A stretch of DNA of 64,000 nucleotides from Cantharellus purpuraceus (taxonomy: Eukaryota > Basidiomycota > Agaricomycetes > Cantharellales > Hydnaceae), in assembly GCA_025174535.1 (NCBI GenBank), contig JALBUN010000023.1:3782001-3846000 (forward strand). Reading direction: 5' to 3'. Both the position numbers and the translations under genes were made by a program. The first letter of the stretch is position 1. Each line of letters starts with the position of its first letter. Below are positions 11,957 to 22,848 of the stretch, piece after piece. Below the pieces are notes generated by a model. The model was not told the origin of the DNA and made no database searches. It saw only the letters and a program-made list of their open reading frames with translations.

Positions 11957-13251
11957 ATGGGCTGCCAAGATATTTACTGCTCTTTGTGGTGGGTAATACA
12001 CGTTGGTTCTTCTGTCATCCTATATTTTTAATAGTGCTGGCCCATTCACGGACGATTTCTGCCAGGTGGGTCAAAAATGCGCACGAGAGCCGTAAGAAAT
12101 CACAAAGTCATGGAGTGGAACTCCCTAGTGAGAATACACTCCGAAAGACGGAGAATATTGGGAGGATTACGTCTGTGTTGGTACCCTGTGGGCACCATCA
12201 TGGGTCTCCCCGCCATGGTGCGCATTGAACAATATGCAGTTCACTATTTCGAGTTGATGGCTGTTGGAGTCCCTGTGATCAACGGGTCAACCAATTGGCA
12301 GGAGCAGCTCATGAGTTTTTCCTCGTAGTTCATCGTGGGTGTCTATCCTTCTTCTGTAGGCGTCTTGACATTACTCCTCAAGAACTCTGTGAGTCACTAG
12401 GGTCAGGAGCCGGGTGGCGACCGCCTTAGACTTACTTGGTATCCTGGTTTGTTTCGAATATTACGACATGAAGGGACGAAACGGCCAGTCTTTCCAATAC
12501 GCCTTTGGGCGTCTTACGTTCAACAAAGGATCTGGAAATTTAAAATCTTGGTATGATTACTCTACATTGGAGGATACCCTTTGGCTCTTGGCACGTCCAA
12601 CTGTTTTTCCGGAGGTTGCACCCCTCTCGATGACTCTCCCCACCGCATCCTTCTCATCCGTGAAAAGCAAGTCTTCCATAATGCGAGTATTTGCCGTAGA
12701 AGAATTATTAGACCTATGGACCACGTCATCAACCACCTCCCGCAACCAAATCTCACCTCTGAACTGGACGCATCCGAGCCCTCGCCATATGTTCTCCCTT
12801 CGATGTGACGAGTGCCACCCAAACAGTGTTCTCTCTCCTGCAAGTTAACCACGCGTTCTACACGGCGATCGTGCAGGATCGACAGCAGGTGTTTTTGCGG
12901 CTAGCGTGGCAGCACGGGTGGATGCTACCTGCGACGCCGATGGACTGGGTGGACTGGCGCAACGGCACTTTTCACAGTGGCGAGGTGTTCCAGGGTCCAT
13001 TGCCGGAGGGGCGTGATTGGCGAGGATACCTGTTGGCGTTTTTACGGAAGGAGGATGTGCATGTGCGGAATCGGTGGCGAATGTATCGGATGGCAATGCA
13101 GCTTGCGAGAGGGCAGGACGGGATGTCTAAGAGGAAAACCAAATGCAAGTGGAGCGTTGGGAAGAAAGGTGTCAGGACGGAGGTGACAGCTCCAGAGACT
13201 TGGGAGTGGGAATTGACTCCCGAGAGGACGTGGATGACGACTGGAGACTGA
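11957..13251 (+). pseudogene. F-box-like/Cys-motif gene, tandem copy 2, disrupted differently
   Basis: Paralogue of the gene at 10168. First exon MGCQDIYCSL ends at a good GTGGGT donor and splices to a segment completing CAGPFTDDF, so the N-terminus carries Cys residues spaced like a small zinc knuckle. Frame shifts are needed before DGEYWEDYVCVG and again between LVVHRGCLSFFCRRLDITP and the following YYDMKGRNGQSFQYAFGRL. The sequence then reads well (SWYDYSTLEDTLWLLARP, SKSSIMRVFAVEELLDL) until a deletion near 12715 shifts frame again. The C-terminal region 12805-13251 is open (FLRLAWQHGWMLPATPMDW). Lesions differ from copy 1, so the two decayed independently after duplication. Confidence 0.72.
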
Positions 13252-13685
13252 TGCAAGTGGAGTGTTAGGAAGAAGAGTGCCAGGACGAAAGCAATAGTTT
13301 CAGAGGATTGGGATGAGAGTTGATCTCTCCAGGCGTGAACAATTCTGACGGTAGGATATAGGTTGGCCAAGCCTGTCTATTGATCTCATGGCGCTGAATA
13401 TTCCGGGGACAACAGATAGGTGCCCTTGTAAATAATTAACGACTTCGTCCCAGATTTATTGATTCTTTAATTTCTCACAGAGATTACGATCAATTTCGTT
13501 ACATAAACAAAGAAAGTGTCCTATTAGAAGTGTCTTCAACGCAAACAAGCCTTGTACTTAAATATACCCCGAATCTAAGCATGGTTGATCAATATAATAA
13601 ATGCTAGTACTTGGTATCGACTCACACTAATTGACCTCGTTCATACCATACCCCCGATGTTTCTGGACGACTGGCGTGATCAAGA
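13252..13685. other. intergenic, no gene seen
   Basis: AT-richer spacer between the convergent tandem pseudogene and the secreted-protein gene. Nothing recognised. Confidence 0.45.
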
Positions 13686-15488
13686 TTAGCCAAACACCAA
13701 GACATAAGTAACAGGGAGACAGAAGGCAGAAAACACGCACAACAGTCTCGACACGCACCTCATGCATGCGGACCTTGTTACATTGATGAAAGCGACCCTG
13801 CTTCCACCCTACAAACTTCTCCGCCGCACTCACTGGCTTCACTCGAGGCCGACGAGCGGTGCGTCAAGGCGATTTTTGAGGATCTTTGGTGTAAAGTTGC
13901 TCCCAACTTGCAAAGGGGGTTGGTTGGAAGACGCGGGATCGAATACGGATGGGTCCACAGCCCCCGTTTCACCGGCTGCAGATAGTCCTGGGGTGCCTGC
14001 TGGGGGGGGCGTCGTAGGGTGAGGGGTTGGGGCAGCGGAAACCAATGATGCTATAGCGCCTGGGGGTGCTACTCCGGGAGCAAGTGATGCTAGTGCAACA
14101 GCAAGTGATACTGCTAGAGGAGCAAGTGTTGCTTCCGGGGGAGGAACGAATATTGCAGATGTAGGATCCAATACTTGTTCAGCAGCGAGTGACTTTAGGG
14201 CAGCAGCAAGTGCAAATGCCTCAGGGACAAGTGATGCTGCAGGGTTGGGTGATGCTGCAGCGGGAGGAAATGGGGCTGCAGGGGGAGGAATTGGTGCTGC
14301 AGTTGGAGGAGGCAGCGATTCCACACGGGCAACTGTTGGAACGGCGGCAGCAGTAGGAGGTAGGCTTGGAGGCAGCGATTCCACACGGGCAACTGTTAGA
14401 ACGGCGGCAGCAGTAGGAGGTAGGCTTGGAGGGACGTCGACATTACGCCGGACGGCAGGGACTGCGGGGACGGCGGTCAAGTTGAAAAATTGTATACTTG
14501 CACTGCAAAAGTCAGGCAATATTCATCAGCCGCTAGGAACACAAAATCCTTGGAAAACGAGTTCGACGAACATGTCCACAGCGTTACGGATGGTCTGAAT
14601 GTACCTCTGTTGGAATCCTGGGTTGAAACTGCCCTCAGTACCGAGGAGTTGGAACATTGTGTAGCTGATATCTTGTGCGACGTTGATAATAGGCAGATCA
14701 AGGCGCTGCTGCAACTGATTCAAGTAACTTAGTACACCTGACTGGCGTTGTGCACTGTGTCAGTTGGTGCCTACTGTTTGTCTATATGGCGTAACAAGCC
14801 TCTCACCATAGCTTTGGGAGTGGCATTTCCAAGATTCTCGTTATTTGATATTGCGTCTTTTACACCACCAATAAGGGATTCGACGGAAACAAGATTATTA
14901 TTTCTGTTGATGAACGAGTAAAAGCTGTTGTAAGCAGAGAGGTTCGTCATGAATGCCGTGCATATTTCGGGTTTGTTGTCGATCTCCTGTGCGATGAAAT
15001 GCAGTGGGACAATGCTGTGAGAGGATGAGGCAGTGGTACGGGGACGAGGTAGGTCTGGTGGCTTACTAGTCTATAAATGGTGATCACAACGACACGATCT
15101 GTTAGCAAGAGAGAACTCGTCATAAGAAGCATCCGTACGCACCACATTTCAATTGCCCATGACCATTCTCCGTCTGGATAGCCACGCGGTGTGAGTCAGC
15201 ATGATAAGTACTACCCTGATAAAAATGGCCACTAACAAGCTGAACTGTCCCATCCGTCTCATCTGCAGGATTTGCGAACCGGTAGCTCAACGTTGAACAT
15301 GCTTTCGTGACATTCGGGTCTCGTAGGCCGAGTGTGTTGTTACAAATGCAAGGGGCTTGCAGACTTCCCTGGCATGTCGAGTCGCGTGAGAGGGAAAAGT
15401 AGACAGGTAGTGCGTTTGAAGACGACGCGAAAAGAAGAAAAGTAAAAACAAAGGGAGAAAATATGCAGGCGAATAAAAGGCCGTACAT
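13686..15488 (-). CDS. secreted protein of unknown function with Pro/Ala-rich C-terminus
   Basis: Start ATG at 15488. A strong signal peptide (MYGLLFACIFSPFVFTFLLF, then ASSSNALP) precedes a Cys-containing domain (CQGSLQAPCICNNTLGLRD). Exons 15143-15488 and 14807-15054 join in phase (intron 15055-15142), and a third begins at 14741 (intron 14742-14806) with QLQQRLDLPIINVAQD and GSFNPGFQQRYIQTIRNAV. The end is uncertain. Either the protein stops at 14526 (269 residues), or an intron leads into the open Pro/Ala-rich frame 13843-14510. That frame carries a 20-residue repeat (VARVESLPP..LPPTAAAV) and could splice at 13798-13842 to a hydrophobic tail ending ..CLPVTYVLVFG (stop 13686). No family recognised; wall or matrix association is only a guess. 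Confidence 0.6.
14311..14430. repeat. 60-bp tandem duplication in Pro/Ala-rich coding region
   Basis: Units 14311-14370 and 14371-14430 differ at one base. They encode a 20-residue repeat on the minus strand without shifting frame, which supports this region being translated. Confidence 0.85.
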
Positions 15489-16275
15489 ATGGAAAATAAA
15501 ACAATTATTAAAGAAGGGAATTCGTAGAGAGGATAAGGTGAAAGTAAAGGGCACCAGGCAACGTCATCAAAAGCCTATGACATGCATTATATAGTTTGTG
15601 CCGTCGTTACGCTCTTGCATCCCCGTTGCCGCGTACCCCGAGGTCCTTTATATCTAGGCTGTGTGTCCCTTTCCGACCGCACTGAGCAGGACGTTTGAGT
15701 CCGTTGACAATAATTGTGTACTCTGAATTTCTGAGGATACCTAGCACCAAAATTCACCTTCCTCGTGCTTAACACAAGAGTTTTGCGGTTCCAGGACGTG
15801 TGAAACCTAGGAGCTGCCTGCTAAGGGTCGTCCCACCATGTGGAAAATCCTCCAACCTGGGATCGCACGATTGTATCATCTCTAGACCACGACCAAAGCA
15901 CTGTCTTCATACTATTAAGGTTTACAGTAAGTAAAACGCAAGCAAGATAGAAATATTACACTGGACATACTGAATGAATTATCAGATCCGCCAACGTTTT
16001 CACTACGGGAATATAAGAACGGTATTATTTGTTCTACGGGGATCCTCCCGGGCAGGGGCTCGGATCGGCGAGCGCCTGGTGATAAACTCTCACGGCAGTG
16101 CAGTGCAGTTGTGCCTTCCTTTCCTTGCTGTGTCTACATACACCGACGAGAACTTGCTTTGCGGCTAAATGTAAGCCCCAGGGTTGGCTGGCGTAATACC
16201 TCACTCGATATGCCCTTCAGCAAGCAAATCTTATGAAACTTGCAACAACGTCCCCGTGGTGTGTGCTCTAGGAAT
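15489..16275. other. intergenic, no gene recognised
   Basis: Upstream region of the secreted-protein gene and 3' flank of the hydantoinase-like gene, both on the minus strand. Short frames only. Confidence 0.5.
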
Positions 16276-19200
16276 TCAAAATACTTTATCGACCGGCCCC
16301 ATGTACTCCTCTATCACCGACACTGGCTCCAGGTATGTCCCAACAGGATAATACGGAGTATCCAGCCTATGGGATTCGAACATCAGCGCGACTAGGGTAC
16401 TTCAATGCAAGTTCAAAAAATATTCTCACCCAAACGCCTTCGGACCGCCATTCTTGAGCCCCTCTCGGGTGCTCCAGAGGGGTGTTCCCGCCAAGGCCAA
16501 CACCGTCACACGAAGCTACATGAGGAAACATAAGCGCATTGACATTATATCGCGTCATGAGCAGATACACTGACACCGTATCGATATTCATGCGTTCCCA
16601 AACTTGCACCAGACTGCGCATCCAACACTGTAATGAGATCAGGTACGACAGCAAGCATCTTCCTCATTCCTGATGAGGAATTGTCTGCGAGAAGCTCTGC
16701 AGTTAGGTTCTCGTTTTGAAACGATATCAGAAGGCGACTCTGGAGATCGATTGCGTGGGGTGTGTCTGACATGCGTTCCTCTTCCTCATTAAGGAGGGGT
16801 GCCACTTTGTTGAAGCAGCCACTTTGCGTCAGAGATTTAATCCATACCATGAGGTGGACGTACTAGTAACTGAGCCCCACTGTGGAAGATAGATCAAAAT
16901 GTGCACTATGGGCGCGGTAGAAGGGAGACTGACCGTAAAACCTGCCCTCACCTCCCGTCGTATATCAATTATTTTTCCGGTAAATAAAACACTTCCATTC
17001 TGAAGCTCCAGTATCGCCCTTGGGATGCCTTGGATGTCACTGAAATTAACAAAAAAGAAGAGACATGTCTGTTTCAAGCGTTATCACATGTACACCGTGA
17101 ACACACTTTTTCTGCCTCTGCTGGGCAACTGCACGACCGATCCGCCAGGCTTGAGAGACTGTTCTCGTGACTCCATACTTCCGACAGACTCCAGCCGAAA
17201 GCGGGGCCATGGACACGCCGGCCTTGCTGCCTAAATCAGTGCATACGCCTCGCAATCTGTACAAATAGCCCGATGCAGCATGTTATACTTAGAAGGGCTG
17301 CGTCATCACACGTACATTGTCTCGACCATGTACTGATCTGACGTGGAAGGTAGCACCTATATATTGAGTTGATATCTTGACGTTGATACAATTAACACGG
17401 CGAAGCTTTACAACTGAGTTACCGACACCATCGGATATGGCACAGGGTGTCAGGCTATTAGGAACATCATATGCCGCTGGAAGACTCTATCGCTCATCTC
17501 AATATCAATACAGATAGACTAGCAAATGCGATACATGACTGACCTGCCACATATTTCTGTTGTAAAATGTGTTGAATTGAGAAATAATGCAAGAATGGAA
17601 CTGGCGTGAGACGTACGGATAAGCTCTCCCCATGAGATCACCATCGAATACAGGAATATCGAGGTGCTTGGCAGATGCGAGAATCATAGGCTGTATGCCT
17701 ACGGTGTGATGGTAAAGAGGCGAATGGTGACTTGAGAGGATTGACATTACCATTGCCTCCGCCTATCTCGTCGCTTTCAATCCATGCAAGACGAACCACT
17801 AAGGAAATGATAGTCCACGACAGAACGCGATGGCTTACGAGATAATGGCTGCTGGCTTGCCCAGGTTGATGAACTGAGCCAGGTTCATGCAAGCAGTTGT
17901 AATTTCTGTGCCTGATTGAATCCTTTCGTTAGACACTGATGGCGAACTGAATCCAAAGTTTATGGGATCAGGTGCGTAACCCAGTTTTATCACCTCTACA
18001 CATACCCCATAAAATGTCCACGGAAAATCTGCGTGAAGCGTACGAGTCGTGTTACAGAAAAACTGTCGATTACAAAAAGAGACCTACGATGGCATCGTCT
18101 GGCAAACTGTCGTGTGAGATAACCCGGATATTTCCTCCATCTCGGAGTATTTGGCGAGCCCTACGAAGTCAGGTTGAAAGTCATCAGCTGTGCATGCTGT
18201 CAAGCGACCCACATGATGTACGGAGGATACGGGCTTCCACCACCTCCTGTCCCTAGGATACCACAGCCCTCAGCAATCCACTCTAATAGAACATCAGCTT
18301 AGTTGATGACATGCATAATTCAATGCCTTCGTACCTAAATCTAGCTCACTGAGAATCCATTCGCCCTTTTTGTTAATATAAGGCGTATAATGCTCCACGT
18401 CAACGTGGTCAACAGCTTCACTCTTTAGCTCCGGTTTCTCGCCTTCCTCCTCATCCACATATTCACCAGGAACTTCCAGGGTTCCAGCACCCATTGCTGA
18501 TGTGGGATCAAGCTAAAGGGGGAGGTAACCATTCTGCATAACAATGATATTTGCAAGGTGACACGAACTTCTCCGACGGCTTTCACGATAATTCTAGTCG
18601 CCTTATTAGTCACGTACTACCCGGAGATGAATCGTACGCGTATTGAATGCACAGCATGACACCAAAAGACATCAAAAATGACATACCTGAACGGGCAAAT
18701 TCTCTATCTCGACCACCTTGACTGTATCAGGTTTGGCACCAGCTTGCACAGCACGTTTCATAGCCTCAGTTTTGCACCGTTCCAGGGCAGTAGACAGGTC
18801 CAAGTCTTTCAGGATCTCAATGGTATCTGGTAAGTTGTCCTCAGAATATCCTTCAAGATGGCGTCTATACGCAGACAACTTGCCTATTTCCCCTGCTACA
18901 TTTGCAACGCAAGCGCCTACGGCATTGGCGCATGAAAAGAAGGGAGGTCGGATCAGTTCTAGCGATGTCTCAGCCTTGGTTTGGTGTATACAGGGTTGTT
19001 CTAAATGCTCACCACCCACTCCTTCCAGCTCTGTGGGTGCAATGACACTTCCTCCACCGACGAGAAGCACTGTCGCAGGCTCCGGAGTAGTTTTCATGCC
19101 TGCAGAAGACCATAAGCAATGACATGTGATTCAATGGTAATACCCACGATCGATAGCGTCTTCCAGGAGTTTCTTAATTGCTAGCTTGGCACCCTGGATT

Positions 19201-21175
19201 ACTTCTGCATCTATCGTCCCGTTCGTGACTTTGCTGGGATCGCCAATACGCAGAGATGGGTTTTCTGCGACCATGATGTCTGTTGTTGTGAGAGTCGAGC
19301 CACCAAACACAAGCCCTTCTGTCAATAATTGATAACCTGTAGAACTGTAACAAGATTATTTATATAAACATCAACCACACAAGAACAATTACGCACTCTG
19401 GGCCGACAGTGATCATTGGTCGCTGTTTCTCATTCTTAACGCGAACACGGGAGCCTCCACCTAACCCAATTGAATATACGTCAGGCATGGAAAAGCTGAT
19501 GCCTGTGTAAGCGCATGTGAAACTGGAAGAGAAGGATGGATCACTTTGTTCGCACTCCTCCGACCTTTATGAATGCAGCAGCTTGTCGCGGAAATCCACT
19601 GGGAAGTAGCTACACCCAAGACATGAGGACATGTTTCCGTTGGTAGTCGTTCTGCTTACAACGCCAACGTCTGTGGTTGTTCCACCAATCTAATGACACC
19701 AGTTCAATATCAAGTCCCGCTTCGCAAACGCTCACTGACATCAATGACTATAATACCCCCGCTGGAATTTCTAACGAGACTCATATCGGTTGTCCCCACA
19801 CGTGCGAGAAAACTGGCACCACGCATTGAATTTGTGGCGCCTGAAGAAAAGGTACGAATAGGAAGCCGAGCAGCGGCTCTTTGCAATCCGCCGAAACTTG
19901 ATCAAAGGCTGTATTAACAGGTAGGAAAAGTCACTCACTGGGCAGAGGTCAGAGTCCCGTCATTCTGTGTCAGGAATAGCGAGCAAGTCAGTCCAAGGCG
20001 GCGCATGGCGCGCTGGAACCCAGAGATAGTACGTTTAGCGAAGGCGAGGATAGATGCGTTGAGGATTGACGCGTTCTCTCGCTCCAGTAAGCCAACATGT
20101 CCAACTGGATAGCTCTATGTTATTCATTTAGGATTTGTATGATCGTTTGGAACTGTACCGTCACGAGAACAGACAATGTCTACTGATGGGCCAAGCATCT
20201 TGGACATGATGTCTCTGGCACGTTCTTCTTGGCTTGATCCCTGAGTAGGCATAATCATGATAAACAAACCAATCAAGGATAGTTTTTCTTACATCGTTTT
20301 TGTCTAGAGAGGAATATATTCCTACAATAGTGACAGCCTTTATTCCTTTCTGCTGGATCTTAGTGCTCTCATTAATGAGTTCTTTTTCGTCAATCTGCGG
20401 AGCTCGTTCGTCTAGAGCGTTCTCGAAGATTTACATGGTGACTAACCTCGTTAATTACACTCCCATCAATTTGAAGGCCACCTTTGAGTATGGCTACGTG
20501 TCCTTGCATGACGGAGCGCAACGAAGGCGGGAAATCCAAGAACGGGGGACACTCCTGAATGGAAATGTACATATAGTTCATGATTTAACCAGTATATTTG
20601 GTAATTTGTACCTCTGTGTAGGGAGCCCCAAGTCGAACTACGGCAACTTTGGAAAGCCGACGTGGGTCGGCTTCGACGACTGCATCTTAATGTTGTAGAT
20701 ACCCGTTAGGGGCACCTCGGTTAATCCAACAAAACAATTCAACTCATGAAATGCGTCGCTATAAGGCAGGCGAATCTGTGAGCTCATGATCAAAATTACA
20801 GATTGTTACTCACTTCCAATCATGATGCTAGCGACCTTCTGTGGTGGTAGGCTGCTTTCCTTTAGGACAGCCCGAACAGCCGCTTCAATTCCATCGCTGA
20901 CCACTGGTGTGGTAGGATGCTTGTATGACGCTAGAACACCATGGTCCCCTTGGGACGAGGCTTCTGGATCAACACAAAGAAGGACAGAGTCCGTATTCGT
21001 TCCTGATGACTCAAAGTGACTGAGTTCATATTCCCTTCAGTCAGTCGATACTAGGAGGCTTACCCCCTACGTCCACACCGATACGATACACGCTGCCTGA
21101 AGTCGCTGACATACAGTTCGAGCGTGAGATGACTTCAGAAGACAAGCCGTGAGAAGAATGGCTGAAGGTACTCAT
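16276..21175 (-). CDS. hydantoinase/oxoprolinase-type protein fused to DUF917 domain
   Basis: Large multi-intron gene; start ATG 21175 (or the internal ATG at 21112), stop at 16276. The N-terminal actin-like ATPase half shows IGVDVGGTNTDSVLL, ADPRRLSKVAVVRLGAPYTE, IYSSLDKN, GLLERENASILNASI, FSSGATNSMRGASFLARV (a family hallmark), a second phosphate loop IDIGGTTTDVGV, and TVLLVGGGSVIAP. The C-terminal half is DUF917-like: GCGILGTGGGGSPY, DEIGGGNGNVNPL, PVFDGDLMGRAYP, MLAVVPDLITVLDAQSG, LGTHEYRYG, PLWSTREGLKNGGPKAFG, ending PVGTYLEPVSVIEEYMGP. The two-domain order is known in fungal proteins annotated as hydantoinase. The reaction is probably ATP-dependent opening of a cyclic amide, but the substrate is unknown. 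I did not assign every exon; many introns are 45-65 nt. Confidence 0.88.
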
Positions 21176-22848
21176 GAAAATATCTGTATCTGGGGAGGCA
21201 TTGTCACATCACGTGGTCAAAGTAAATCTAGTGATCCCACATGCTGATAAACCACGTCGAATATCGTAGCCCAATTCCTGCACAGCCCATACAGAGTTTT
21301 TCTCAGGGTTACCGCGGTCGCGAGCCGTAGCTAAAGGATGAGGATATCGGTCTGATAAATTGGAAATATTTTCTTTGATATCGAAGAAACCCGCTGAAGA
21401 GGCAGACGTACACGTGGAGAAGGGCGGAGGAAATGGTCAAGCCAGCGTCGAGCACACCGTGTTGTACAATGATAACACAGTGGATTTGATGCGCCTGGCT
21501 CATTCCTCCGGGTAGGTGCATGCCTCAATTTAGCAAGAAGCCGGTATCTACTTTTGGCCAATTCACCAAGTTTCCAAGATATGTTCAGTGGTTTTAAGCA
21601 CCAATGAACCGTGTTTGGTGGGAATCAGCAGTGGATTGAAGGGGCGTGAAGGGATGGGTATTATTAGTATTGGGTTATTTTCGATATCGGACTTCTGTTT
21701 GCGAGATCACGTAGAATAAGAGCTTGAGAAAATGGAAAGCTGGATCACCTCGTCCGTTCCTGTATGGACACAATTTTTATGAATGATAGCGAAAGCTCCC
21801 AGTGAAGTGCCGCGACACCGTGATTTCCTTACAGCCAACTTTCGAAGCAGGAAGGAGTCTATTGCAACACCATCCAAACGAAAGGTATCTATTAGATGTT
21901 CGAGTTCATTACCCTCACCTATGCTCCACCTCAAATGACGACTCGAGTCGTGGTCATAAGTCTCTAGGCTCCAAGCGGCAATCCAAACCGGTCAGTAATT
22001 CAAAACCAAGTAATACAACTACTCTTCTGCAGTCAGCACCACTGATATGAAACAGGAGAGCCCAAGTGGCACGAAAGTGCCGGACGTCAAAATTCACACG
22101 AGGACATGGATTGCTTGGAGCACTGGGTAATCAGCAGAGTAGGTATGAGGAAGCGTGATCGTCAGTGCGGAAGTTCGTGAAGTGTGATTTGGATTAAGTA
22201 GAGGGGGGTGTCGCGCAACTTAGCATAGCGGAAACCAGAGTAATTCATTCTTGTTAATGTGAAGACTGAGGGAACTATAGAGGAAAGTTTTCTTTCCTTT
22301 TATACGGACTCGTATGCCGAACCGGCAAGTTCGGAGTTGTAGCTATTCCAAATGTTGTGGACCGTTGTGTATCCAGCAACGTCAACGCGTTCTTCCAACA
22401 GGGGGCTCGTCGTCGTCGTGTTCGACGGGGTCCTTGGCTGATTTTCGCGGGAGAAGGAGGCACAGGCGGCGGGAGTACCAGGGGATTAGAGGGGTTGCCT
22501 GTGTGTCGTCAGGACCAGGCATCGGCTCCTATCCTTGGCAGGCGAGGTGGATGTGGTTGAGAAATGAAAAGTGCAAGAACGAAGGTGTATTCCCACTGAG
22601 CTGATGGCTCTGGCTCCTGAGGTGTAGGAGACGGAGGGAATGATTGTAATCATTCTTACACTCCTGCAGCCGGCCTTGAGCTTTACTAGCTTGTGGTTAG
22701 TCATACTTCTGAGTGCACAATGTTTTATGATCACGTGACAGCCTCGTGTCTTCACTCCCTTGATCCTGTTCTTAAGCTTCCTGGCCTCTGGTTTCGCGTC
22801 GTTGGCGACGAGCACGACTTACCCATACTCCCAACGGACACGCAGGAC
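21176..22848. other. intergenic between divergent genes, no gene recognised
   Basis: About 1.7 kb shared upstream region of the hydantoinase-like gene (-) and the Mps1-like kinase (+). Frames at 21309-22060 and 22275-22600 lack family features or consistent splice structure. Confidence 0.45.

Noticed and set aside
14245..14598. Plus-strand Gly/Ala-rich frame
   Set aside because: Antisense of the Pro/Ala-rich minus-strand frame, caused by GC-rich codons.
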